Origin: VYFG01 sp965248685
Lineage (GTDB): Bacteria; Pseudomonadota; Gammaproteobacteria; Arenicellales; Poriferihabitantaceae
Reading direction: 5' to 3'
Assembly (NCBI GenBank): GCA_965248685.1
Contig: CBDFKC010000002.1
Coordinates: 496,001 to 560,000, forward strand
Length of the DNA stretch: 64,000 bases
In this document: positions 54,865 to 63,685 of the stretch, one piece after another
How positions within the stretch are numbered: the first letter of the stretch is position 1
How the letters are laid out: the number at the start of each line of letters is the position of its first letter
Notes under the pieces: generated by a model
The model's database searches: none
The model's input: the letters and a program-made list of their open reading frames with translations, nothing else
Told to the model about the DNA's origin: nothing
Translations under genes and position numbers: made by a program

Positions 54865-55791
54865 ATGAGATTTACCCTTAAGCAACTCAGTTACTTTGTT
54901 GCGGCCGGTGAAGCCAGCAGCATTATTAAAGCGTCGGAAAATATTCACGTTTCCCAGCCCTCCATATCCAACGCCATTTCCCAGCTCGAAGAAACATTTG
55001 GGTTGCAATTGTTTATCAGGCACCATGCCCAGGGGATGTCCCTGACCAGCGCCGGGCGGGAATTTTTGCGCGAGGCCAAGGCATTGTTAAACCAAACCGA
55101 GTTGTTACACGGATTTGCCGGTGAGCTGTCGAAACAGGTAATGGGCAACATAGAGATCGGATGTTTTATCCCATTGGCTGCTGTGGTTACCCCCGGTCTG
55201 TGTCAGGGGTTTATGGCTGGTCATCCTGCGGTCAATATTAAATTGCGCGAGTCACATCAGGCCGACTTATTGCAACTTCTGCGGCAGGGGTCTGTTGACG
55301 TTGCGTTGACCTATGATCTCCAACTGCAAAATGATATTGAGTTTATTCCGCTGGCTGTTTTACCTCCCTATGTATTGTTGTCTGAGCACCATTTGCTGGC
55401 AGACCAGAAACAAATAGAGCTCGAACAGTTGATTGACGAACCGATGATCCTGCTGGATCTTCCACTCAGTAGCGACTATTTTATGGGGTTGTTCAATAAG
55501 GAAAAGTTGAAACCGACGATTGCAGTCAGGACCCGTCAAACCGATGTTCAGCGTGGCCTTGTGGCGAGTGGCAGAGGGTATTCTCTTGCGAATGTAAGGC
55601 CGGTCAATAAACAGACCCTGGATGGCAACGCCCTTAAATATATTTCTCTAGCGGGGCAACATTTGCCGTTGACTCTGGGGATTGCTCGGTTGGTCGGTGC
55701 TGAGCCAACCCTGGCTCAAGTCGCCCTGATAAATTATTGCCAAAAGGAAATTTGCGATAATCGAATCCCTGGGATGACTGGGTTTGACTGA
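54865..55791 (+). CDS. LysR-type transcriptional regulator
   Basis: The 308-residue protein has the N-terminal LysR helix-turn-helix (FTLKQLSYFVAAGEASSIIK, HVSQPSISNAISQLEETFG) and an effector domain from residue 94 on (IEIGCFIPLAAVVTPGLCQG). The effector domain shares many residues with the C-terminal half of the flavin-reductase fusion at 61780, for example MILLDLPLSSDYFMGLFN and LDGNAL. The ATG at 54865 is 26 bp after the DUF1028 stop; the frame is open further upstream but that part is not protein-like. It may regulate the RidA/DUF1028 genes or the convergent ABC transporter. Confidence 0.92.
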   Translation: MRFTLKQLSYFVAAGEASSIIKASENIHVSQPSISNAISQLEETFGLQLFIRHHAQGMSLTSAGREFLREAKALLNQTELLHGFAGELSKQVMGNIEIGCFIPLAAVVTPGLCQGFMAGHPAVNIKLRESHQADLLQLLRQGSVDVALTYDLQLQNDIEFIPLAVLPPYVLLSEHHLLADQKQIELEQLIDEPMILLDLPLSSDYFMGLFNKEKLKPTIAVRTRQTDVQRGLVASGRGYSLANVRPVNKQTLDGNALKYISLAGQHLPLTLGIARLVGAEPTLAQVALINYCQKEICDNRIPGMTGFD

Positions 55792-55795
55792 CTAG

Positions 55796-56893
55796 TTAAT
55801 CGACTAACGTTTGAAAGTGAGAGGGATGCCAGCTAAGCCAGGCTTGCTCGCCTCTTTGTGATACCACCTGATCAGCGCGTTCCCTATTCTGCATACTGAC
55901 CGATATGTTTGAGCCCTGTTCAGTTTCGAAATAGAGATGACTCTGATCGCCGATATAGGAAATATCTCTGAGTGTGGCGGACAGCGCAATCAAACCCGGG
56001 GTCTCAGGCTTGTCTGGGGATACACTGATTTTTTCCGGTCGAATGGCGACTCGACTGAAGGAGGTTTTTTGAGTTACGGTTTCCACAACAACTGGTCCAA
56101 TTTCTCTGACATTAAGACTAAGTCCACCCTCCACCACTCGCTGATCGGTGACGTCAAACAGGTTAACTTGACCAATGAAGTCGGCAACAAAGCTGGATGT
56201 TGGGTATTCATAGAGTTCCCTGGGTGAGGCAATCTGCAATATTTTTCCATCGCCCATAACTGCAATACGATTGGCCATCGATAGCGCTTCTTTTTGATCG
56301 TGAGTAACTATGATAAAAGTAATGCCAACGTTCTCCTGAAGTCGTACCAATTCGATTTGCATGGCTTCCCGGAGTTTAGCGTCCAGTGCCGAAAGTGGTT
56401 CATCAAGCAACAGTACCTTGGGTTTTTTGACCAGGGCCCGGGCCAATGCCACCCGCTGTTGTTGTCCACCAGAGAGTTTGTCCGGTTTGCGCTTCTCGAA
56501 GCCGGACAATTGCACCAGGTCGATGGCCTCACGAACACGGGTATCTATTTCAGTTTTATCGGTACCTACTACGCGCAGTCCATAGCCAACATTTTCCTCA
56601 ACCGTCATATGCGGAAAAACCGCATATGACTGAAATACCATATTGATTGGCCGACGGTTTGGCTGGACCCCGGATACGTCTTCTCCATCAATCAGGATCG
56701 CTCCTTCACTAAGGGTTTCGAATCCAGCAATCATCCGCAGCAGTGTGGTTTTACCACAACCTGACGGTCCCAGCAGCGCGAAAAATTCGCCTTCCTGGAT
56801 CTCCAGGTTGACCTGATCGACCGCGATTATGGCGCTGCCAAATCGTTTGGTAACGTCCTGTACTGAAATGATGGGCTTGGAAGAATCGGACAT
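55796..56893 (-). CDS. potA: Spermidine/putrescine-type ABC transporter ATP-binding protein
   Basis: The protein has Walker A LLGPSGCGKTTLLRMIAG, the Q-loop MVFQSYAVFPHMTV, signature KLSGGQQQRVALARALV and Walker B VLLLDEPLSALDAKLREAM, followed by a C-terminal TOBE domain as in PotA. The ATG at 56893 overlaps the upstream permease stop (TAATG); a frame extension of 13 codons upstream is ignored. It couples ATP hydrolysis to uptake of a polyamine or related organic cation; the substrate is inferred from family only. Confidence 0.9.
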   Translation of the reverse strand: MSDSSKPIISVQDVTKRFGSAIIAVDQVNLEIQEGEFFALLGPSGCGKTTLLRMIAGFETLSEGAILIDGEDVSGVQPNRRPINMVFQSYAVFPHMTVEENVGYGLRVVGTDKTEIDTRVREAIDLVQLSGFEKRKPDKLSGGQQQRVALARALVKKPKVLLLDEPLSALDAKLREAMQIELVRLQENVGITFIIVTHDQKEALSMANRIAVMGDGKILQIASPRELYEYPTSSFVADFIGQVNLFDVTDQRVVEGGLSLNVREIGPVVVETVTQKTSFSRVAIRPEKISVSPDKPETPGLIALSATLRDISYIGDQSHLYFETEQGSNISVSMQNRERADQVVSQRGEQAWLSWHPSHFQTLVD

Positions 56894-57714
56894 TAGCTGA
56901 CTTCGCTTCGTTGTGATTTGGACTGGACCCATAACGCCAAAGTGGTAAGCGCAAGGGTGATAACAATAAGTACTGTAGAAGCGGCATTCACTTCCGGGGT
57001 AACTGAAAATCGAACCATGGAATAGATCTTAATCGGAAAGGTTGTTGATCCCGGTCCCGAGGTAAAAAAGGTGATGACAAAATCGTCCAGGGACAAGGTA
57101 AATGCCAGCAATGCCCCAGCTACCAGTCCTGGTTTCATATAAGGGAAAGTTACATTCCAGAACGTTTGCCATTGGTTGGCGCCCAGATCTGCCGAAACCT
57201 CCTCAAGAGCACGGTTGAAACCCGCCATTCTTGCGCGAATAACTACCGCTACAAATGGTATGGAAAAGGCGATATGGCTCACGGTGATGGTAACCAGGCC
57301 CAAAGGGACTTCAACCGTCGCGAAAAATGCAACCATGGCTACTGCCAGACAAATTTCCGGAATAACAATGGGCAGATGTACCATGCCCTCATAAGGTCCC
57401 TGGACCGGAAAACGAAATCGATACAACGCAAGTCCCAACATCGCACCTAGAATTGTCGCGGTAACGGTGGAAATTCCGGCGATGATTAAGGAGTTTGCAA
57501 AGGCTTCATGGAGCTGGCTGTTGTTAAATGCTTTTTCGTAGTACTTCAGGGTAAATCCCTGCCAGGTGATATTCCTTTTGCTATCGTTAAAACTAAACAG
57601 GATGAGAGATAGGATTGGAAAATATAAAAAAAAGAAAGTAAATCCCATAGCCAGTCGCATCCATAGTTTGCGGCTGTAGTCCAGTGGATTAACATGTAGC
57701 CGACGGTTCTTCAT
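56893..57714 (-). CDS. potC: ABC transporter permease (PotC/YdcV type)
   Basis: The 273-residue inner-membrane protein has about six membrane segments. The coupling (EAA) loop reads EVSADLGANQWQTFWNVTFP, which contacts the ATPase. It overlaps the downstream ATPase gene by one base and the upstream permease by 4 bp, so the transporter genes are translationally coupled. It resembles PotC more than PotB. Confidence 0.9.
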   Translation of the reverse strand: MKNRRLHVNPLDYSRKLWMRLAMGFTFFFLYFPILSLILFSFNDSKRNITWQGFTLKYYEKAFNNSQLHEAFANSLIIAGISTVTATILGAMLGLALYRFRFPVQGPYEGMVHLPIVIPEICLAVAMVAFFATVEVPLGLVTITVSHIAFSIPFVAVVIRARMAGFNRALEEVSADLGANQWQTFWNVTFPYMKPGLVAGALLAFTLSLDDFVITFFTSGPGSTTFPIKIYSMVRFSVTPEVNAASTVLIVITLALTTLALWVQSKSQRSEVS

Positions 57715-58619
57715 CTTACCGGACCACTATTTCTATCCGCCATCGAGGCGCGTACCCACAACACAATAAAAGTGAAATACAGCAAGAGAAATGACAGTGC
57801 TGAACCAAATGGCCAATCCCTGGAAGACGTGAATTGTCGTGCGATCAGATTGCCCACCATCTCGCTGTCGGTGCCGCCAAGCAGATCCGGCGTCAAGAAT
57901 GTCCCCATGGATAGTATAAAGGCCAGCAGACAACCAGAGATAATGCCAGGCAAGGCTAATGGAAACGTGACGGAAAACAGGGTGCGCCAATGACTCGCCC
58001 CTAAATCCAGACTGGCTTCGAGATAGGACTTATCGAGCTTTTCGAGAGTTGCGTATATTGGCAGGACCAGAAACGGGAGATAAACGTATACCAATCCGAT
58101 AATTACAGCATTGTGGCTATACAGCAGATCGAGGGCCTGAAACTGACCAAACAGTTCAGGCAGGCCCAACAGTGAGGCAACCGCGGTCAGTTTGTCATGA
58201 ATCCATTCAAGCCCAAAATTAAGAAAACCTCGGGTACGCAATACCGCAATCCAGGCGTAGGTTCGGATAAGCAGGTTAGTCCAGAACGGCAATATAACCA
58301 GCAATAAAAGCGGGTTCTTCCACTGAGCTGGGGCGAAGGCGATACCCATGGCCAGGGGGAAGCCAATGATAAATGTAATCGCTGTGGCTATTGCCGCGGT
58401 CCAAATGGACTTCCAGATAATGCCGATATGAATCCATTCAATCGCGCGAATATAATTATCAAAATTTACCGCCAATTCGATCTGACCCTGGGGTCCACGA
58501 TCGGCAAAGCTATAGACCCACATAATTGCCAGGGGTGCGGTAAAGAAAACCATCAGCCACGCCGTTGGCGGTAGTGACAGCACAAAAAAAACAACTTTAT
58601 TATTTCGCCAATTTTCCAT
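57711..58619 (-). CDS. potB: ABC transporter permease (PotB/YdcU type)
   Basis: The protein has six or so membrane segments and the coupling loop EASLDLGASHWRTLFSVTFP. The ATG at 58619 gives 302 residues; a TTG at 58625 is the alternative. It is the first permease downstream of the binding-protein gene, separated from it by about 250 bp that contain a strong RNA hairpin. Confidence 0.9.
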   Translation of the reverse strand: MENWRNNKVVFFVLSLPPTAWLMVFFTAPLAIMWVYSFADRGPQGQIELAVNFDNYIRAIEWIHIGIIWKSIWTAAIATAITFIIGFPLAMGIAFAPAQWKNPLLLLVILPFWTNLLIRTYAWIAVLRTRGFLNFGLEWIHDKLTAVASLLGLPELFGQFQALDLLYSHNAVIIGLVYVYLPFLVLPIYATLEKLDKSYLEASLDLGASHWRTLFSVTFPLALPGIISGCLLAFILSMGTFLTPDLLGGTDSEMVGNLIARQFTSSRDWPFGSALSFLLLYFTFIVLWVRASMADRNSGPVR

Positions 58620-58809
58620 TATCAATACGGGTATCAGGCCCGATAAGTAACGATGATAGATTTACTAGCATTAGTCAGAAAATGACCGTGGTAATTTATT
58701 AACTTGTCCAAATATACGTACGGCTTTATATATCGAGGTTTCTGGTTTCTGGCAATACAACAAAGAATCCAGGCGATAAAAAATATCTCTGTGAATATTC
58801 CAACAGAAA

Positions 58810-58841
58810 GTGTTACCGCCCGCTAACGCGAGCGATAACAC
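58810..58841 (-). promoter_or_regulatory. Intercistronic RNA hairpin between binding-protein and permease genes
   Basis: Read on the minus strand, the segment forms a 14-bp stem with a four-base loop (GUUA) in which the only non-Watson-Crick pairs are two U-G pairs. On the plus strand these become mismatches, so the structure fits minus-strand RNA. It lacks a T run, so it is more likely a 3' stabiliser or processing site for the binding-protein mRNA than a strict terminator. Confidence 0.65.
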
Positions 58842-58874
58842 CTGGGTTTATCTATCTGTTTGGAGATACCATGA

Positions 58875-59936
58875 TCAGGATGCCTGAATTTCAGTCCAGG
58901 CAGCATCGTACAGTTTGAGGCTATCACCTACATCACTTAGCGCCTGACTGCGCGCAACCACTTCATCCGAAGCATAAATTGCCGGATTAGCCAGATCTGC
59001 TGGAGTAATAAACTCCTTGGCTGAAGCGTTGGTCGTTGCATAGTGAATGGTATTGGCAATCTCTGCCTTTACCTTGGGTTCGTGGACGAAATTGAGGAAT
59101 TTATAGGCGTTATCGATATTCGGTGCGCCTTTAGGGATACTTAGTCCATCAATCCAGATCACCGTTCCTTCCTTGGGAATCACGTAGGTTAAATCGTCAT
59201 CTTCTTCCATAACTTTTAAAATATCGCCATTCCATTCCATCACCAGATCGATGTCACCGGCGATCAACATGTCCTGTCCACTGTCAGGAACAAAACCTTT
59301 TAGATTCTTTTTTGTTGCGATCAACAAGTCCCTTGCGGCGTTAATTTCATCTGGATTGATGGTGTTGGCCGAATACCCGAGATAGAGTAAAGCGACGCCC
59401 ATCACGAACCTTGAATCTGCCAGCATCGCCATACGACCGGCCATTTCGGGATTCTCAAATAGTGCTCCCCAGCTATCGACATTTCCCAGTTTGGATTTTC
59501 GATAGCCCAGACCTACCGATCCCCAGAAATAGGGGATATTGTGTTTGCAGTCAGGGTCGAAGGATGGATTCAGGAAATTTGGGTCGACGTGTTTAAAGTT
59601 GGGTAATCGAGATTTGTCCAACTCCTCTAGCATATCCGCTGCGATCATAGTCTCAAGCATATAGTCGCTCGGTACGATAACGTCGTAGCCTGGATTGCCG
59701 GCTTGGAATTTGGCAAACATTTCTTCGAGATTGGCGTACAGGTCATACTGAACTTCAATGCCTGTTTCGCTGCTGAAATCACCCAGGGTGCGATCGCCTA
59801 TATAGGTGTCCCAGTTATATACGTTTAGTTTTTCAGCACCAAAAGCAGAGTTGCTGCCGAACGAGAGGGCTGCTATTGCAGCACTGGAATTTTTTAGAAA
59901 GTTACGGCGAGTTTGGCCGGGTTTAAATGGGTTCAT
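58875..59936 (-). CDS. potD: Polyamine-type ABC transporter substrate-binding protein, Tat signal
   Basis: The 353-residue protein begins with a twin-arginine signal (TRRNFLK in the first 20 residues, then a hydrophobic stretch to SAFGA). The mature part has the PotD/PotF pattern LNVYNWDTYIGDRTLGDFSS, VIVPSDYMLETMI, DIDLVMEWNGD and WIDGLSIPKGAPN. It probably captures an amine or amine-containing compound in the periplasm. It is cotranscribed with, or upstream of, the permease and ATPase genes. Confidence 0.9.
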   Translation of the reverse strand: MNPFKPGQTRRNFLKNSSAAIAALSFGSNSAFGAEKLNVYNWDTYIGDRTLGDFSSETGIEVQYDLYANLEEMFAKFQAGNPGYDVIVPSDYMLETMIAADMLEELDKSRLPNFKHVDPNFLNPSFDPDCKHNIPYFWGSVGLGYRKSKLGNVDSWGALFENPEMAGRMAMLADSRFVMGVALLYLGYSANTINPDEINAARDLLIATKKNLKGFVPDSGQDMLIAGDIDLVMEWNGDILKVMEEDDDLTYVIPKEGTVIWIDGLSIPKGAPNIDNAYKFLNFVHEPKVKAEIANTIHYATTNASAKEFITPADLANPAIYASDEVVARSQALSDVGDSLKLYDAAWTEIQAS

Positions 59937-60104
59937 GGTGTTTGTTTCTCCTGTAGTTTTGGGTTTTCGATAAATAGAAATTCGGTTTTTGGTCCTAGGT
60001 TGAGTAAATGGCTTTAGCTATTTCACTCCTGTAACCAGGTTAAGTCAATATTTCCCTGCTTTAGTAAATCGTTTCCAATAGATTTCTACGAAAGCGTAGG
60101 AATT

Positions 60105-61553
60105 CTACTTGGCGTTGATATTGTCTGATATGCCAGCGGCCTCTTTGACAAATTCCAATGGACTATCCCAGCCAAAATTTCGATATACCGCCGCTAGATG
60201 GGCGAATGGTGGAGACTGGGCAAATAAATGAAAGGTCAATCGGTGACCAGCATATCCAGAATTCAGCAGGTCTCTGGCGAATGACAGTAACTTACGACGA
60301 TCATCCGCCATCCATCTTTCGTTGATGGTGTAGTACTTATCCAGCCATTTCCCGGTTTCTTCCCCCTTGAACGAAGCGAAGTCCGGCGTAACGCATATTT
60401 GACCCCCGCACAACTCCCGGGCTATGTGCATCATAGCCGGCAAATTGGAACAGGCGTGGACTCTGCCGGTCATCAGCAAGGATTGATTCGGCATCAGAAA
60501 GCCCCCAGGGCTGGTTTCAGCAAGCGCGATTGCCGCGGTAAGATGTGCATTTATTCCTTCCCGGTATACCGCCAATTGGGATAGTTTTTCCTGGACCGCT
60601 GGCTGTTTTTCCAGACCAGTTTGTTTGACATTCCACAGCGCCGCCCCAATCATCATATCTGCATAGGTGATGAGTCTTTGTATGAACGGTAGCGCCGAGT
60701 AGCGGTGCAAAGTCGTTCGGATAAATGCAGCGGCCTTGGTGTGCTGGTAGAACAGAACATCCTCCCAGGGTACTAATACATCATCCAGTATCATTATGGT
60801 GTCGATTTCATCAAACTTGTTCGACAGCGGATAATCGTCATCGCGACCGTCACGGTGAAAACCGGCACGGCAGATATGTTTTATCCCTGGTGCATTCATA
60901 TTAACGATACATCCAAGGGCGTAATCCGAGATTGACGCATCGCCCCAGTTGGCAATGGTTGGTTTAAGAAATGCCTGGTTTGAATAAGATGCTGCGGTTT
61001 CGTATTTAGCCCCCCGAATAATAATGCCCTCGTCGGTTTCTTTAACCACATGGGTTAGCATGTCAGGGTCCTGGTCCTGGGGTTTTACCGATCGGTCCCC
61101 TTTTGGATCTGTATTGGCCGAGACATGGAATGGATCGTTTTCAACCGCCAGCTGAATATGACTGTTTATGTTCTTGGCGAATCGTGGATCTATTTCGTTG
61201 AGGATATCGGCGCCATCGGCCAGAGACCACATCTCCCCCACGGTTTCGTCTCCGACCCGAGTGACCACGCCACCAATATCTTTCATCAAAGTATCTACTG
61301 CCTTGCGTTTGGCATGCCAATGCTCCTGTTTTCTGGGAATCTGGTTGCCTACGGGAAATAATTCCCCGTCTTGTTCGAAGGTCATCAGATCCTGGGTTTC
61401 CTTTTGATGTTGCAGATCATAAATTCGCGCGCGAATATCGATTAGTGGCTTAAACTGGGGATGGGAGTTAATGTCTTCGACACGCTTTCCGTCCATATAC
61501 ACTTCCCTGCCGTCACGCAGAGAGTCTCGATATTGTTCGCCGGTTCGGATCAT
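60105..61553 (-). CDS. HpaB-family FADH2-dependent monooxygenase
   Basis: The 482-residue protein belongs to the 4-hydroxyphenylacetate 3-hydroxylase family (also PvcC and related enzymes). It begins IRTGEQYRDSLRDGREVYMD and carries DDVLVPWEDVLFYQHTKAAA plus the acyl-CoA-dehydrogenase-like C-terminal helices (MMHIARELCGGQICVTPDFA). Such enzymes use reduced flavin supplied by a separate reductase to hydroxylate a ring or similar substrate. A flavin reductase-like gene is divergent on the other side of a 226-bp intergenic region. The substrate is unknown; true HpaB would sit with other hpa genes, which are absent here. Confidence 0.82.
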   Translation of the reverse strand: MIRTGEQYRDSLRDGREVYMDGKRVEDINSHPQFKPLIDIRARIYDLQHQKETQDLMTFEQDGELFPVGNQIPRKQEHWHAKRKAVDTLMKDIGGVVTRVGDETVGEMWSLADGADILNEIDPRFAKNINSHIQLAVENDPFHVSANTDPKGDRSVKPQDQDPDMLTHVVKETDEGIIIRGAKYETAASYSNQAFLKPTIANWGDASISDYALGCIVNMNAPGIKHICRAGFHRDGRDDDYPLSNKFDEIDTIMILDDVLVPWEDVLFYQHTKAAAFIRTTLHRYSALPFIQRLITYADMMIGAALWNVKQTGLEKQPAVQEKLSQLAVYREGINAHLTAAIALAETSPGGFLMPNQSLLMTGRVHACSNLPAMMHIARELCGGQICVTPDFASFKGEETGKWLDKYYTINERWMADDRRKLLSFARDLLNSGYAGHRLTFHLFAQSPPFAHLAAVYRNFGWDSPLEFVKEAAGISDNINAK

Positions 61554-61779
61554 TTATGGTTTCCTAAGAGAATTGGTTATTGGGGTGAGTCTCTGCTATC
61601 TTCTAATCCAATGCAAATCCGGTTTTAGTAAACAGTGGTTTCGAAAAATAGAATCAAATCTGGTTTGCCTGCTCGCAGTTCTCTGGTTTGCATTTGTTAA
61701 ACCACTGAATCCGGAAAAAATATATTTTGGTCGAGACCGAGACCTCTGTACTGAAGGCTAATACGCCTAGGGCTACCCC

Positions 61780-62931
61780 ATGAACCAGCAAGCGTTTATT
61801 GACGGCATGAGCCATGCCGCCTGTACTGTGTCGGTGATCACCACCGATGGTCCGGCGGGCCGGGCCGGCGTTACGGTCAGTGCAATGACCTCTGTATCAG
61901 CGGAGCCACCGACGTTATTAGTCTGCGTACACCAGCAAAGCTCTGCCTGTGAATTACTAAAGAAAAATGGTGTGCTTTGCGTCAATGTATTGGGAGAAGA
62001 TCAGTCGCAAGTGTCGGATACATTTGCCGGGCGGATTAAAAGTCCAGACGGCAACAAGTTCAGTTGTGCGAGCTGGAATTCCCGCCAAACCGGTGCGCCC
62101 GCCCTGGTGGATGCGTTAATTGCATTCGATTGTGTAATCAAACAGCATCACCAGGTAGGAACCCATATCGTATTTATCGCCGAACCAGTCGATATTCAAA
62201 TTCGACAAACCGGTCGCGCGTTGATCTATGCCAACAGGGCCTACGGCAGCGCCAGGGAATTAAATCAGTTTATTGGGCACGAGGGAGATTCAGCTGAAAA
62301 AGATTGTCTTCGAATTGCCTGTTTCGCAACCATTGGTCCATTTTTTATCCCGCGGTTGGTACGGGGGTTTTTGGCAGATAACCCTGCCACCCGATTCGAA
62401 TTATTTGAGGGAACCGAACGAGAAATCGAGATCGGGATTGCAGACAATAGATTTGACTTAGTACTAATGTACGATTCACCAGCGATTCAAGACGACCATA
62501 AGGAGCAATTGGCAGCGACATCTCCCCATGTATTGTTACCAGCCAGGCATGCGCTGGCGAGCAAACATAGAATTTCTCTGCATGATCTGGCCGATCAACC
62601 CATGGTATTGCTTGATATTTCCCCTAGCCGCGACTATTTCACTTCGTTATTCAATTCTCAAGAACTCGAACCGATGATCCGATTTCGGTCGCCGTCATTT
62701 GAAACCGTACGAGGAATGGTGGCGAATGGGTTGGGTTTTAGCCTGCTGGTTTCCAAGCCGGCGAATAATATGAGTTATGATGGCAATGCCCTTATCTCTC
62801 GGCCGATTGAGGAAACGGTGAACAGTGGAAGTGTCATTATGCGCAGAACGGGAAATACTGTCAGTCAGTCTGAGCTAGTGGACTCGTTCGCTAATCATTG
62901 CCTCCAATTCTTTGCAGACTGGGGGATTTAG
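61780..62931 (+). CDS. Fusion: flavin reductase domain plus LysR-type ligand-binding domain (no HTH)
   Basis: One uninterrupted 383-codon frame encodes two domains. Residues 1-160 are a flavin reductase of the HpaC/FMN-split-barrel type (GMSHAACTVSVITTDGPAGR, AGVTVSAMTSVSAEPPTLLV, FAGRIKSPDGNKF, GTHIVFIAEPVDI). Residues 176-378 match the effector domain of LysR regulators (LRIACFATIGPFFIPRLVRG, FELFEGTEREIEIGIADNRF, MVLLDISPSRDYFTSLFN, NGLGFSLLVSKPAN) without any helix-turn-helix. The second domain is related to the LysR protein at 54865. It is divergent from the HpaB-like oxygenase, so the likely role is reduced-flavin supply under ligand control. This is an inference. Confidence 0.85.
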   Translation: MNQQAFIDGMSHAACTVSVITTDGPAGRAGVTVSAMTSVSAEPPTLLVCVHQQSSACELLKKNGVLCVNVLGEDQSQVSDTFAGRIKSPDGNKFSCASWNSRQTGAPALVDALIAFDCVIKQHHQVGTHIVFIAEPVDIQIRQTGRALIYANRAYGSARELNQFIGHEGDSAEKDCLRIACFATIGPFFIPRLVRGFLADNPATRFELFEGTEREIEIGIADNRFDLVLMYDSPAIQDDHKEQLAATSPHVLLPARHALASKHRISLHDLADQPMVLLDISPSRDYFTSLFNSQELEPMIRFRSPSFETVRGMVANGLGFSLLVSKPANNMSYDGNALISRPIEETVNSGSVIMRRTGNTVSQSELVDSFANHCLQFFADWGI

Positions 62932-62970
62932 GTAGAATACAGATTCACTATCTGCCAACGTATTTAAGTT

Positions 62971-63558
62971 TTGATTCAATCCATATCAAGTCCTGTGCAA
63001 CTCGACTTATTCCAGAGCGCCGATGAAGTAACGAAAGATGAACCGGAAGTAACTTATGTTCCTGACTTAGTACCGGATCATAGAAAGTGGTTTGACTATT
63101 TAAACACCAACGTAACCTGGAACACCCGACTTCAATCCCGCAAGACCGTTACCTTCGGTGCATCCTATAATTACCGAAAGGGTACTCGGAAAAACCGGGA
63201 AATGCCTGAATTTTTATCGCCAATTTGCGCAAAGATTGAGCAGGAATTCGGGTTTTGGCCAAATAACTGCCTTATCAATAACTATCCCGACGGGAATCAC
63301 TATATTAGCTATCATTCCGACCAGGATCTCGAAATGAAACAGCACACTGGTGTTGCAATCGTTTCGCTGGGTGCAGTTCGGGAAATGACTCTGCGAAAAA
63401 TAGATGATCACACCGTGAAATTTTACTATCCCCTGCAATCCGGATCAGTTTTCTATATGGAAGATCGAATTCAGAAGATCTGGCAACACGGCGTACTGAA
63501 GCGATCTGGATGTGGTCATCGGATAAGTTTATCGTTTCGCCTGTTGCATACCGAGTAG
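62971..63558 (+). CDS. AlkB-like 2-oxoglutarate/Fe(II) dioxygenase
   Basis: The iron ligands are visible as HSD (His115, Asp117 in YISYHSDQDL) and His173 in WQHGVLK, with the 2-oxoglutarate-binding arginines in HRISLSFR at the end. NNYPDGNHYISYHSD is typical of AlkB homologues that repair alkylated bases. The frame is closed upstream at 62967 and contains no ATG before the conserved part, so translation must start at TTG (62971) or GTG (62995). It follows the fusion gene by 39 bp and may be cotranscribed. Confidence 0.85.
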   Translation: MIQSISSPVQLDLFQSADEVTKDEPEVTYVPDLVPDHRKWFDYLNTNVTWNTRLQSRKTVTFGASYNYRKGTRKNREMPEFLSPICAKIEQEFGFWPNNCLINNYPDGNHYISYHSDQDLEMKQHTGVAIVSLGAVREMTLRKIDDHTVKFYYPLQSGSVFYMEDRIQKIWQHGVLKRSGCGHRISLSFRLLHTE

Positions 63559-63685
63559 CTATATATATTTATACTCTATTTGATAACGTCAGATTCAAGA
63601 TTCGACGTAATCATGAACCGGTCGTAGAATACTCGTTGCTGTCGTTAGGTAGTTTTTTGATGAGGCTGGCAACGACCTATTCCAG

